NCBI RefSeq assembly: GCF_003097315.1
Contig: NZ_QDDL01000015.1
Coordinates: forward strand, 20,407 to 84,406
Length of the DNA stretch: 64,000 nucleotides
DNA from: Pelagibaculum spongiae
Lineage (GTDB): Bacteria; Pseudomonadota; Gammaproteobacteria; Enterobacterales; Pelagibaculaceae
Direction: 5' to 3'
Of the stretch, positions 19,439 to 28,254 are shown one piece after another. Within the stretch, counting starts at the first letter, position 1, and the number at the start of each line of letters is the position of its first letter. Below the pieces are notes generated by a model. It was not told the DNA's origin, searched no databases, and saw only the letters and a list, made by a program, of their open reading frames with translations. Made by a program: the position numbers and the translations under genes.

Positions 19439-19616
19439 CTATTTGCCGCAAATTCAAGTGTGACATTTACAGAGAGATTTCACTTTGCCACGGCAGTATG
19501 TCGAATGGTCAACTAACTTTTGATTAGCAGCCAACAGGTTGCTGAGTTGGACTCATAATAGCCGAGTGATATTTTCGGCAATTTCTGCTTGATACTTCTG
19601 CTTGAGGCGCTGGCAA

Positions 19617-21500
19617 ATGGATATGCCGGAATACCATTTTATTCGACGTACTTTAATCTCTGGATTGATTAAAATTGCCTTATTTAGTGCAGTGATTAAT
19701 ATCCTGATGCTGGCAGCTCCGTTATATAGCTTGCAAGTTTTTGATCGGGTACTAAGCAGTCGTAGTCTTGATACCTTACTTTTTTTATCGTTGATCACCC
19801 TGTTTCTTTTACTCATTCAGGGCGCGTTAGAATGGGTGCGCAGCCGGTTGATGCACAAGCAAGCCATTGCATTGGATGCTCGGGTATCGCCAGGATTATT
19901 ACAACAAACACTATTTCAGCAGGCACAAGGAAAACAGAATCAGCAAACTGCCGGGCAACCAATTAATGATTTAGCAGAAATTCGTGGGATATTTTTATCA
20001 CCCGGTTTATCTGGATTATTTGACTTGCCTTTTACCCCGCTATTTTTAATTTTTATGTTTCTGTTACATCCAGTGCTTGGTTGGATCGGCCTTACCGCAG
20101 CTTTGTTACTAACCGTGTTGGCTGGGCTAACTGCTTTGGCAGCGCGACAGCCACAAGATAGAGACAGTGTTCAGCGATTGGCCGCCAGCCAAAAAGTGAA
20201 TGATGCACTGTTAAATGCACAAGCAGTAACTGCCTTAGGTATTGCTGGAAATTTAGCTAAACGCTGGCAGGGCGAGAATGCAGAAATCCTCTGGTTGCAG
20301 GAAAAGATAGCTGCGAGGTTAGCTGTTTTAAATGCAATGACCCGAACCATTAGACAAATGCTACAAATCGCAATTATGGGCGCCGGTGCCTGGCTGGTAT
20401 TGGAAAATTTAATGGGCGCTGGAGGCATGATTGCGGGTTCGATTATTATGGGCCGAGCATTGGCACCATTAGAGCAGGCTGCCGGTGGCTATAAAAACTG
20501 GCGGTCGGCCTGGTTGGCATGGAAAAGATTATCTGAGCAATTACCGCAAAAAAATCATCCAAAAAATCTGCAATTACCCAAGCCTGCCGGCGCATTGCAA
20601 TTAGATAATATTTATTTGCATGCGCAGCATTTTTCATCTGGCTCATTTGATGCTAGCACGCAATCTGCGTTGCCCATTCTAAGCCAAATTAGTTTTCGGC
20701 TCGGCGCAGGAAAAACTCTAGCGATTACCGGTGCCAGTGGTTCAGGCAAATCATCATTAGCGCGAATTATTGCCGGTGTTACTCAACCAGATTCTGGAGA
20801 GATTCGGCTTGACGGCGCAGAGTTAAAGCAATGGGATAAAGATTATCTTGGCGAACATTTAGGTTGGCTCCCACAAGATGTTCAACTACTCAGTGGCAGT
20901 ATAAAAGATAACATTTCACGGTTTGGCGATGCTGATGATCAAGCAGTGATTGAGGCGGCTCAAAAAGCAGGAGTTCACCAGTTGATTCTACAAATGCCAG
21001 CTGGTTACGATACGCCGATTAGCCAAATGCCTTCGAGTGGATCAATTGCATTATCGGGTGGGCAAAAGCAGCGAATTGGTTTAGCCAGAGCATTATATAA
21101 AAATCCAAAACTATTAATTCTTGATGAACCCGATGCCAGCCTAGATCCAGCGTCAGTTTCTCAATTAGAAAAAACCTTACGACAATGCAATAAAGATGGC
21201 TGCACTATTGTACTGATTAGTTACCGTGCATCGACCTTAGCTTTAGCACAATGGGTGATTATTTTAGATCAAGGGAAAATCCGCCAGGCAGGAACTGCCG
21301 AAGAAGTATTTATTAAAAAATCAGACAATGGTGTCAGTAGATCAGAAAACAAAACCTCAGCTAAAAATAAAACAGCTAATAATTATTCGACCAAGAGTAA
21401 TGATCCAACTCATTCCAATCAATTAGCCCCCGATGCACAAGCAATAAAAAATAAAACAGATCAGCCAAAGGTTAAAGTAACCGCAAGCAAGGGTTTATAA
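19617..21500 (+). CDS. Type I secretion ABC exporter (PrtD family)
   Basis: Inner-membrane ABC half-transporter of a type I secretion system, about 627 residues, without an N-terminal C39 or C39-like domain, as in PrtD/AprD. An N-terminal membrane domain (about 20-290) leads to the ATPase: Walker A GASGSGKSS, Q-loop GWLPQDVQLLSGSIKDNI, signature LSGGQKQRIGLARAL, Walker B LLILDEPDASLDP, H-loop replaced by SYRAS. Start 19617 has GAGG nine bases upstream; the TTG at 19602 is less likely. The C-terminal about 60 residues are Lys/Asn/Ser-rich low complexity. The stop is one base from the next ATG, so they form an operon. Confidence 0.92.
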   Translation: MDMPEYHFIRRTLISGLIKIALFSAVINILMLAAPLYSLQVFDRVLSSRSLDTLLFLSLITLFLLLIQGALEWVRSRLMHKQAIALDARVSPGLLQQTLFQQAQGKQNQQTAGQPINDLAEIRGIFLSPGLSGLFDLPFTPLFLIFMFLLHPVLGWIGLTAALLLTVLAGLTALAARQPQDRDSVQRLAASQKVNDALLNAQAVTALGIAGNLAKRWQGENAEILWLQEKIAARLAVLNAMTRTIRQMLQIAIMGAGAWLVLENLMGAGGMIAGSIIMGRALAPLEQAAGGYKNWRSAWLAWKRLSEQLPQKNHPKNLQLPKPAGALQLDNIYLHAQHFSSGSFDASTQSALPILSQISFRLGAGKTLAITGASGSGKSSLARIIAGVTQPDSGEIRLDGAELKQWDKDYLGEHLGWLPQDVQLLSGSIKDNISRFGDADDQAVIEAAQKAGVHQLILQMPAGYDTPISQMPSSGSIALSGGQKQRIGLARALYKNPKLLILDEPDASLDPASVSQLEKTLRQCNKDGCTIVLISYRASTLALAQWVIILDQGKIRQAGTAEEVFIKKSDNGVSRSENKTSAKNKTANNYSTKSNDPTHSNQLAPDAQAIKNKTDQPKVKVTASKGL

Positions 21501-21501
21501 C

Positions 21502-22839
21502 ATGCCAAACCAACAGTTTTCCCAGCAAACGATGCAACTAAATGACGGGCGAAAGCTGGTTTTATCATCTTCAAAAAATCTGCTTGTTGGCGTGATGATT
21601 CTTTTAATTGCAGCGCTAGGTATTGCTAGTTGGGTTTGGTTAACACCACTAAGTTCTGCGGCAATTGCTACCGGTGTGGTAGTAGTCGAAACACGACGCA
21701 AAACAATACAGCATTTAGAAGGCGGAATTGTTCGAGCACTTTATGTTCAGGATGGCGACAGAGTAGAAAAAAATCAGTTGTTAGTAGAGTTATCCGGCAT
21801 GCGCGCCAAAACTAATCTGGCACAATTGAAAGTTCAGTATTTTAGCGAGCTGGCGCGAGTCAATCGCTTACAAGCTGAGCTTTCAGGTGAGAAAGTTATT
21901 AATTTTGATGCTGAGTTGCTTAGCCAAACTTCTGCTGAGGTTAGCACTATTATTAAAAACCAAAATCGATTTTTTATTGAACGGCGAGCATTATTGCTAG
22001 GTGAAAAACGAGTAATAAAAAGTCAGTTGCAACAAAATAAAAGTGAATGGTTTGGTATTCAACAAAGAATTAAATCTGGAAAAAACACTGATGCTTTATT
22101 ACAAGAACAGCTAACCATGCAGCAATCATTGTTAAAAAAAGGTCATGCGGCACGGGCCAGAGTACTTGAATTGCAACAAGAGCAGTCAGTAATGCAAGGG
22201 ACTATGGCAGAGTTGTTAGCCAACGCTGAAACAGTACAACAAAGAATTACTGAATTAGCACAGCAGTCAGAAAATTTAGATCGACGATTTATGCAGCAAG
22301 CTGGAGATGAATTACAGCGTGTGCAGCAAACATTACAAGAAGCCAAAGAAGCCATTCTTGCTGCAGATGATGTATTAAGCCGCATTTATGTGCGCAGTCC
22401 TCAAAGTGGCAAGGTAGTCGGTTTGAATGTGCATACAGTCGGCGGGGTCGTTGCCGCGGGTGAAACCTTGATGGAAATTGTGCCCGAGCAAGATCAGCTA
22501 GTGGTTGAAGCTTTAATTCGCTTGGAAGATATCGATATTGTCTCGATAGGCCAGAAAGCGTTAGTGCGATTAACCGCTTATAGTTTTCGCCGAACTCCGC
22601 CTTTAAATGGAACATTAGTTCATTTATCGGCAGATCGGGTTGATGATGAAACTAGCGGTGTATCAGCATATCTTGCAAGAATTGAATTAGATAAAACTCA
22701 ATTAGAACAAATGAAAGATGTTCACCTATACCCGGGGATGCCAGCAGAAACGATGATTCTTCTTGAGCAAAGAAGACCGATAGATTTTCTACTGGATCCC
22801 TTGAGAGTATCTGCTTATCGTGCAATGCGAGAGCAGTAA
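21502..22839 (+). CDS. Type I secretion membrane fusion protein (HlyD/PrtE family)
   Basis: Periplasmic adaptor, 445 residues, one N-terminal transmembrane helix (LLVGVMILLIAALGIASWVWL, about 28-48). The lipoyl half-motif QHLEGGIVRALYVQDGDRVEKNQLLVEL, a long Gln/Glu-rich coiled coil (about 110-290), the second half-motif IYVRSPQSGKVVGLNVHTVGGVV and the HlyD C-terminus MPAETMILLEQRRPIDFLLDPL are all present. It pairs with the upstream ABC exporter. The outer-membrane TolC-type channel and an RTX-like cargo are not in this neighbourhood. It ends flush against a convergent gene. Confidence 0.93.
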   Translation: MPNQQFSQQTMQLNDGRKLVLSSSKNLLVGVMILLIAALGIASWVWLTPLSSAAIATGVVVVETRRKTIQHLEGGIVRALYVQDGDRVEKNQLLVELSGMRAKTNLAQLKVQYFSELARVNRLQAELSGEKVINFDAELLSQTSAEVSTIIKNQNRFFIERRALLLGEKRVIKSQLQQNKSEWFGIQQRIKSGKNTDALLQEQLTMQQSLLKKGHAARARVLELQQEQSVMQGTMAELLANAETVQQRITELAQQSENLDRRFMQQAGDELQRVQQTLQEAKEAILAADDVLSRIYVRSPQSGKVVGLNVHTVGGVVAAGETLMEIVPEQDQLVVEALIRLEDIDIVSIGQKALVRLTAYSFRRTPPLNGTLVHLSADRVDDETSGVSAYLARIELDKTQLEQMKDVHLYPGMPAETMILLEQRRPIDFLLDPLRVSAYRAMREQ

Positions 22840-23544
22840 TTAGCGAACTGAGTATTTCAGTTGCCGAAGCACTGCTTCTTGATCTGAAGTTTCGGCAGTC
22901 GACATGGCAATTGCAGTGTCAGGATCAACGCCTTTATGCAGAATTTCCCAGGCTGTAATTTGTGTTCCTGTTCTTCCTTGACCATAGCCGCAATAAACTA
23001 AGCTGGGGTTTTTAACCATACTTTCAACACCCTCTGTGAGTTGTTGAATGGAGGGTGCAGTGAAGTCTTCAACTTTTAGATGTGTATATTCAATTCCATG
23101 GAATTTTAATAACCATTGTTCATGTTTTGATAGTTCATGGTGATTTAGACTAATAATGTTTTTTATTTTTTTAAGTCTAAGAACTTGAATTGCATCCATA
23201 TCCATTTTTTGTGTTGCATCAGAATCAAATGTTGAACCATTAATTGAACTTTTCTTTGTAGCAGGAAGCATATCAAGATAACCGTCAGCATCTGGAGCAG
23301 AATGCATATCAAGATAACCGTCAGAATCTGCCTCAACAGCGTCATAGCCATCATAGATTGACTTAGGTAACCCGCTACTAGAAGAATTAAACCCCATTTC
23401 AGAAGCCAGACGGTAATTTGGAGCCGAACTTCGGGCAACTGTCCCTCGTTCTGTCCAAGCCCAGTTTTTAAAGATGGCTCTTTTAGTGAGATGAAAATAT
23501 ACGATAGGGGTATAGTCTATTAAAGCTGTTAATGGTCTGTGCAT
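22840..23544 (-). CDS. Tyrosine/dual-specificity phosphatase-like protein with YLDM repeats
   Basis: 234 residues. The C-terminal half (about 115-234) carries the Cys-based phosphatase P-loop Cys185-GYGQG-Arg191-TG, with Asp160 (VEDFTAPS) placed as general acid. The N-terminal half is unlike known bacterial phosphatases. It is Ser-rich and has two near-identical 12-residue units, DGYLDMHSAPDA and DGYLDMLPATKK (Tyr77 and Tyr89), after SIYDGYDAV. ATG 23544 is chosen because GGAGG stands seven bases ahead; a TTG at 23571 is possible. YxxM with acidic flanks resembles eukaryotic SH2-binding sites, so a host-directed effector is conceivable. No secretion signal is obvious. Family call is fair, role unknown. 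Confidence 0.65.
   Translation of the reverse strand: MHRPLTALIDYTPIVYFHLTKRAIFKNWAWTERGTVARSSAPNYRLASEMGFNSSSSGLPKSIYDGYDAVEADSDGYLDMHSAPDADGYLDMLPATKKSSINGSTFDSDATQKMDMDAIQVLRLKKIKNIISLNHHELSKHEQWLLKFHGIEYTHLKVEDFTAPSIQQLTEGVESMVKNPSLVYCGYGQGRTGTQITAWEILHKGVDPDTAIAMSTAETSDQEAVLRQLKYSVR
23268..23332 (-). repeat. In-gene tandem 36-bp repeat encoding DGYLDM units
   Basis: The plus-strand word ATATCAAGATAACCGTCAG recurs with a period of exactly 36 bases inside the phosphatase-like gene. The copies share 21 identical bases at the start of each unit and have diverged in the rest, a recent in-frame duplication. Confidence 0.8.
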
Positions 23545-23681
23545 GTAGGCCTCCAAACAATATATTTTCAATCCAATGATTGATTGATATTTATACCGTT
23601 TTAGGCGGCTAAAGTTTTATTTTGTAGGCTGATTGGGTGAATATTAATGTTGGCCGGTTGTTTGTGATATACTGTCTTTTA

Positions 23682-24386
23682 TTAAGTGAGTTTATTTTCC
23701 CCATAAGAAAACGCGACAATCTGACTTAATTCAGTAAGCGAACGACTACTTTCTCTGGCTAAGTTATTAAAAAATAACTGGGTTGATTTTAAGCTTTTTT
23801 GGCTGGTGGCACTTCCTTGAATAATATCTCTATCTCTTAGAAAGGCTTCTACATCGCGGGTTAACAAGAAGGTGTCTTTACCTAGCGCTCGAAGAGCGTA
23901 GGGACCAGTGTTGCCACCAAGGCGAGCACCGTGCTTTTTCAGGTATAACCAAAGACCTGTAATATCAGATTCAGGCCAATTCGCCACAAACTCTCCAAAA
24001 CTACTGCTTTTTTCTTGTGCCTTTTCAATCATTGATGCATTGTCACGAATTGAAAAAACTTTTTTAAGATGACGAATAATCGAAGGATCTGTCGCTTTTT
24101 TTTCTAGCATTTCATCAGGCATTAATAGAATTTTTTCTATATCAAAACCAAAGAATGCCGTTTCAAAGTTATGCCATTTATTATCAACAACTCTCCAGAC
24201 AAACCCACTTTGAAAAACTTTTCGAGTAAATTCTGCCAAGTATCGGTCATCGGACAGTTTTGCCAGATCCTGGTTTGATGCGGGATGACCTAGCAAACTT
24301 TCAAGAATGGCATCACCTCCTTTACGAGTGGATGCTAATTGATAAATGTTTGCAAAGGATGGATGTTTTTCTTGAGAAGTGGTCAT
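23682..24386 (-). CDS. DNA-3-methyladenine glycosylase I family protein
   Basis: HhH-GPD-like base-excision repair glycosylase of the Tag family, 234 residues. The diagnostic stretch is FQSGFVWRVVDNKWHNFETAFFGFDIEKI, with later LGGNTGPYALRALGKDTFLLTRDVEAFL. The N-terminal Cys and C-terminal His/Cys zinc ligands of E. coli Tag are not evident, so it belongs to the divergent branch and its substrate range is uncertain. It is transcribed away from rdgB's end with about 120 bases between. Confidence 0.8.
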   Translation of the reverse strand: MTTSQEKHPSFANIYQLASTRKGGDAILESLLGHPASNQDLAKLSDDRYLAEFTRKVFQSGFVWRVVDNKWHNFETAFFGFDIEKILLMPDEMLEKKATDPSIIRHLKKVFSIRDNASMIEKAQEKSSSFGEFVANWPESDITGLWLYLKKHGARLGGNTGPYALRALGKDTFLLTRDVEAFLRDRDIIQGSATSQKSLKSTQLFFNNLARESSRSLTELSQIVAFSYGENKLT

Positions 24387-24454
24387 CGAATTTTGTGTTC
24401 CTTACGCAAATGCAGTTTTTGCGCATTACTGAAAGCAGAGAAAATCTGAGCGAT

Positions 24455-24486
24455 AGACAGCACCGTCACATACTATGACGGTGTCT
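24455..24486 (-). terminator. Hairpin downstream of rdgB
   Basis: AGACAGCACCGTCA opposite TGACGGTGTCT forms a GC-rich stem 20 bases beyond the rdgB stop, but no clear U-run follows on the minus strand. Possible terminator. Confidence 0.4.
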
Positions 24487-24505
24487 GTTGATGTGTTCGT
24501 GGAGT

Positions 24506-25096
24506 TTACAACTTGATTCTGGATACCAGCTCTTTTAGAGCCAGGCCTCGGTGACTCAGCTGGTTTTTGCGTTCTTTTGATAGTTGAGCGCTGGCGCAGT
24601 TTTCACTAGCGACAAAAAACAATGGGTCATAACCGAAGCCATTTTCACCACATGCTTCCGGTAAAATTTTACCTTCCCAGGCGGCTTGGCATACCAATGG
24701 CATCGGGTCATTTTCATGGCGCATAAACACCACACAGCAATGAAAACGTGCAGTGCGCTCTGCTGCAGGTACATTTTCCATTAGTTCAAGCAGCTTGGCG
24801 TTATTGGCTGCATCGTTACCAGCTTCTCCAGCAAAGCGAGATGAATAGATTCCTGGTTGGCCTTTCAGAAAGTCGACCGCCAAACCTGAGTCGTCAGCAA
24901 TTGCCGGCAAACCAGTCAATTTTGCGGCATGACGCGCCTTGATAATCGAGTTCTCAACAAAGCTCAATCCATCTTCAATCGCTTCTGGAATATCGAAATC
25001 AGATTGCGGAACGATTTCCACGTTCAGCTCGGCCAATAATTGATTCATTTCCTTGAGTTTGCCTTGGTTACCACTGGCAAGAACGATTTTCTGCAT
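24506..25096 (-). CDS. rdgB: XTP/dITP diphosphatase (Ham1/RdgB)
   Basis: House-cleaning pyrophosphatase that hydrolyses dITP, dXTP and XTP. Motifs: KIVLASGNQGKLKEM at the N-terminus, FVENSIIKARHAAKLTGLPAIADDSGLAVD, PGIYSSRFAGE, GKILPEACGENGFGYDPLFFV and the C-terminal LSHRGLALKEL. The frame stays open upstream to 25357, but homology begins at MQKIVLAS, so ATG 25096 (196 residues) is taken as the start. The 87-codon extension has no family support. Confidence 0.95.
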   Translation of the reverse strand: MQKIVLASGNQGKLKEMNQLLAELNVEIVPQSDFDIPEAIEDGLSFVENSIIKARHAAKLTGLPAIADDSGLAVDFLKGQPGIYSSRFAGEAGNDAANNAKLLELMENVPAAERTARFHCCVVFMRHENDPMPLVCQAAWEGKILPEACGENGFGYDPLFFVASENCASAQLSKERKNQLSHRGLALKELVSRIKL

Positions 25097-25351
25097 GTTT
25101 GGCCTCTGAATGCTGCAAATAGATGAAGGTTGCGGCGATGATTGAGAAATTTCCGGCATTCTATCAGTGAGCATCGCTATCTGGAAAAGCACATTGAATA
25201 AGCGGTCAGTTTTTTCATTATTGGTGCAATCAATTGAACCAGAGACGACATATAATGGCCCGATTGAAGCTGCAGACATCGCAAAGCTATCGACATGATG
25301 ATGGTGTTTAAGATAGATCGATGATGTCTCAAAACTTGCCAGGTGAATAAG

Positions 25352-26056
25352 ATGCAAGAGTTTGGCTACATTTCAGCCATGATGGTTGGGTTGCTGGGTG
25401 GTGTTCATTGCATAGGAATGTGCGGCGGACTAGTTGCCAGTATGACCTTGGGGATCGATCCGGCGTTGCGTCAAAAATTTTCTCAGCAGCTGCCGTTCTT
25501 ACTGGCTTATAACTTTGGCCGGATCATCAGCTATAGCATTGCCGGTGCCATTTTTGGTGGTTTGAGCTGGCTACTGGGTAACTTAGCCTTCCAGCAACTG
25601 GGCAGTATTGAAGTTTTTCAACAAGGGTTACAGATTTTTGCTGGCATCTTTATGATGCTTTTGGCTGCTTATTTAGCTGGGTGGTGGCAGTTTTTAGTTA
25701 AGATCGAAAAACTTGGCGGCGGTATTTGGAAGAAAATTCAGCCATTTGCAGCAAGCTTGTTGCCAGTGAAAAATGTTCGCGGTGCATTGGTCGTCGGGCT
25801 GGTTTGGGGATGGCTGCCTTGCGGATTGGTATATAGTGTGTTGTTTTCTGCGCTGGCCACCGGTTCACCCGTTAAGGGCGCCTTTCTGATGTTCTGTTTT
25901 GGCGTGGGCACCTTGCCAACCTTATTAACGGCAGGAGGGTTTGCTGCATTCACTGCTAGGTTGGTGAAAAAGCCTTGGGTCAGACAGGTAGCCGGACTGA
26001 CGGTTTTAGGATTTGGTATTTATAGTTTGATGCTCGGCCTTGGTTGGTCGTTCTAA
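25352..26056 (+). CDS. Sulfite exporter TauE/SafE family membrane protein
   Basis: 234-residue, about six-helix protein of the short branch with GVHCIGMCGGLVASM at the N-terminus and GLVWGWLPCGLVYSVLFSALATGSPVKGA in the middle. This branch is often found with cytochrome cbb3 maturation genes and may move copper or a sulfur compound; no such genes are nearby here. ATG 25352 has AGGTGA six bases upstream; GTG 25343 is less likely. Confidence 0.85.
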   Translation: MQEFGYISAMMVGLLGGVHCIGMCGGLVASMTLGIDPALRQKFSQQLPFLLAYNFGRIISYSIAGAIFGGLSWLLGNLAFQQLGSIEVFQQGLQIFAGIFMMLLAAYLAGWWQFLVKIEKLGGGIWKKIQPFAASLLPVKNVRGALVVGLVWGWLPCGLVYSVLFSALATGSPVKGAFLMFCFGVGTLPTLLTAGGFAAFTARLVKKPWVRQVAGLTVLGFGIYSLMLGLGWSF

Positions 26057-26130
26057 TAATCGTTTCTAGTGATTGATTGTTCATTCATGAGTGATGTTTT
26101 CAATTCATAACCTAATTTATCTGGATCAAA

Positions 26131-26928
26131 ATGTTTCAAAGATATAAAGAAAGCTGGTTTTTTTACCGTGGCCATTGGCAGTCGATGGTTCGCTTAGTTT
26201 TGTTGATCAATTTTCCCCTCATTTTAGCAGTGGGATGGTTTGCACCGACTGAACAGCAGGTGATTGATCGTTTTACAATGCTCAATCAGGTTGCAGTTTC
26301 GGTGCAACAAGATTCACAACAGTCGGCGATTGAACAGCAATCCACAGATAAATTGTTATCTCAATATCAAAATTCTGAGCCGTTGTTTACGCCGGGTTTA
26401 GGGGTTTTACAGACAATTTGTTGGGCACTCTCATTAGCAGTGCTAACGCTATTCATGCAGCAAAGGATTGCCGGTCAGCCAGTCAATGAAAGCGCATTAT
26501 TTCGCCAAGGTTTAAAACTGTTGGGTATGGTGGGTGTCGCAACTTTACTGATTAATATGCTGGTGGTAATGGGGCTGCAACTTTTCATTTTACCCGGAGT
26601 TTGGCTGATGATGAAAACGACTTTTGTACCGTTTTTGATTGTTGAAGATCGGTTGTCTCCACTTAAAGCATTTCGCCAAAGCCTGATAATGACCCGGGGA
26701 ATTGCGTCACAAATGTTCCTTGGAATGGTACTCACTGGCATTATTGGTTTGTTAGTTTTCACATTTACTGCAGGTCTGCTGGGTTTTATTGCCTTCCCCG
26801 CTAGGCTGATGGTTGCAACCACCTTGATGTTGTTGGCGATGAGTTTCAACACCGTGTTCTTTTATCGTTATTTTTGTTTAATAAAAGAAAGTATGCCGAA
26901 ACAGCCAGGTTCACATCAGCAGTACTAG
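26131..26928 (+). CDS. YciC-like (UPF0259) membrane protein
   Basis: 265 residues with about six predicted helices. The region FILPGVWLMMKTTFVPFLIVEDRLSPLKAFRQSLIMTRG corresponds to the conserved VPGIIMAILLALAPVMMVQDK and SMRLT blocks of enterobacterial YciC. Function is not known. It precedes the rhombosortase gene by 14 bases in the same direction, so the two are probably cotranscribed. Confidence 0.7.
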   Translation: MFQRYKESWFFYRGHWQSMVRLVLLINFPLILAVGWFAPTEQQVIDRFTMLNQVAVSVQQDSQQSAIEQQSTDKLLSQYQNSEPLFTPGLGVLQTICWALSLAVLTLFMQQRIAGQPVNESALFRQGLKLLGMVGVATLLINMLVVMGLQLFILPGVWLMMKTTFVPFLIVEDRLSPLKAFRQSLIMTRGIASQMFLGMVLTGIIGLLVFTFTAGLLGFIAFPARLMVATTLMLLAMSFNTVFFYRYFCLIKESMPKQPGSHQQY

Positions 26929-26942
26929 CAAAGGAAGTAACT

Positions 26943-27560
26943 ATGTTGGCAAAAACGATTCAGTACTGGCGAGATTATGGCTTTATTGCTCTGGTGGTGT
27001 TGTGTTCAACACTTATCCAAGTCATGCAGCCAGACTCTAACTTGTTATTGCGCTATCAAAATAATATGGCAGAACTGGATCAATGGTGGCGGTTACTGAG
27101 TGGTAATTTTGCTCACTTGGGTTGGGAGCATTTAATGTTAAATGCTTCGGGCCTCATTCTGATGGCGGTGCTATTTCGCAATCACTTTACCTTCATGAGC
27201 TGGTTTTTAACTTTCCTGATTTGCGGTACAGCGGTCGGCGGTGGTTTGCTGATTTTTAACCCAGAGCTAATTTGGTATGTCGGTTTAAGCGGTGTATTAC
27301 ACGGCATTTGGGGTGTTGGTGCTTGGTTGGATATTCGCCAAGGTATTAACAGCGGTTTTGCTTTGCTATTAGTGCTGATAGGTAAATTAGTTTGGGAACA
27401 ATACTCAGGGGCCGATATTGGCTTGGCTGAAACCATCGGCGGTAATGTGGTAGTTGACGCACACTTTTATGGTGGCGTTGCTGGCTTGCTTTTGGGGGCT
27501 TTATTTTACGCCATACGTCTGACACCAGAGCAGACGCCTAAACCAGCGATTGTCGACTGA
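26943..27560 (+). CDS. rrtA: Rhombosortase (rhomboid-family intramembrane serine protease)
   Basis: Compact rhomboid relative that cleaves GlyGly-CTERM tails. The nucleophile is Ser116 in WYVGLSGVLHG and the partner His174 in VVDAHFYGGVAG. The GNFAHLGWEHLMLNASGLILM region matches the rhomboid HLxxN block. At 205 residues it has the size of rhombosortases rather than full rhomboids. ATG 26943 has AAAGGAAG just upstream; the longer frame from 26874 overlaps the previous gene and is rejected. A probable substrate with a GSGG-hydrophobic-basic tail is encoded at 11641-14649. Confidence 0.85.
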   Translation: MLAKTIQYWRDYGFIALVVLCSTLIQVMQPDSNLLLRYQNNMAELDQWWRLLSGNFAHLGWEHLMLNASGLILMAVLFRNHFTFMSWFLTFLICGTAVGGGLLIFNPELIWYVGLSGVLHGIWGVGAWLDIRQGINSGFALLLVLIGKLVWEQYSGADIGLAETIGGNVVVDAHFYGGVAGLLLGALFYAIRLTPEQTPKPAIVD

Positions 27561-27611
27561 TCGAGTTTGAGACAAACTGCGAAAAACAGTCAGGTATCGA
27601 AGCTGCTATTA

Positions 27612-28247
27612 ATGAATCAAGATACGAAAAAAATTATCGACATCGACACTTGGAATCGAAAAGAGCATTTCGAGTTCTTCCGTAATTTTGCCGATCCTTA
27701 TTTTGGCTATTGCGTCAATATTGATTGCAGCCAAGCGCGCCAAACCGCTAGGCAAAAGCAGCAGTCCTTTTATCTCACCTATTTGCATGCTGCTACCAAG
27801 GCGGCCAATAGCATTGAAGAGTTTCGCACTCGATATGTAGCTGGTCAGGTGGTGTGTTATGAGCAGGTAAACATTTCACCTACGGTGCTGCGTGATGATA
27901 AAACCATGGGGTTTAGTTATATCGATTATCACCCGGATTTTTCAATATTTAGCAAAAACGCTCAAATTGAAACTGCTCGAGTGAAAGCATCGACGGGCTT
28001 ATGTTTAGGTGAGCAGCCGCCGAATACCTTGCATGCAACTGTCATCCCTTGGCAGAGTTTTAGCTCGATTGATCATGTACGTTTTGGTGATGAAGAGGAT
28101 GTGGTGCCTAAGCTGGCGTTTGGTAAAACATTTGAACAAGACGGCAAGTTGATGATTCCGGTGTCGATGCATGCACACCACGCTTTTATGGATGGCTACC
28201 ATGTTGGCTTGTTCTTTGAGCGACTAGAAGAATATCTACAGCAATAA
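27612..28247 (+). CDS. CatA-like (chloramphenicol acetyltransferase family) O-acetyltransferase
   Basis: 211 residues of the type A chloramphenicol acetyltransferase fold. The catalytic His motif is HAHHAFMDGYHVGLFFERLEEYL (HHxxxDG), and the opening block is IDIDTWNRKEHFEFFRNFADPYF. ATG 27612 is used; the frame is open upstream to 27567 without a better ribosome site. Such chromosomal homologues may acetylate other alcohols, so resistance should not be assumed. Confidence 0.85.
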   Translation: MNQDTKKIIDIDTWNRKEHFEFFRNFADPYFGYCVNIDCSQARQTARQKQQSFYLTYLHAATKAANSIEEFRTRYVAGQVVCYEQVNISPTVLRDDKTMGFSYIDYHPDFSIFSKNAQIETARVKASTGLCLGEQPPNTLHATVIPWQSFSSIDHVRFGDEEDVVPKLAFGKTFEQDGKLMIPVSMHAHHAFMDGYHVGLFFERLEEYLQQ

Positions 28248-28254
28248 ATCTTAG

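Noticed and set aside
25097..25357. 87-codon N-terminal extension of rdgB
   Set aside because: Homology begins exactly at MQKIVLASGNQ; the extension contains no motif and overlaps the divergent gene's start region.
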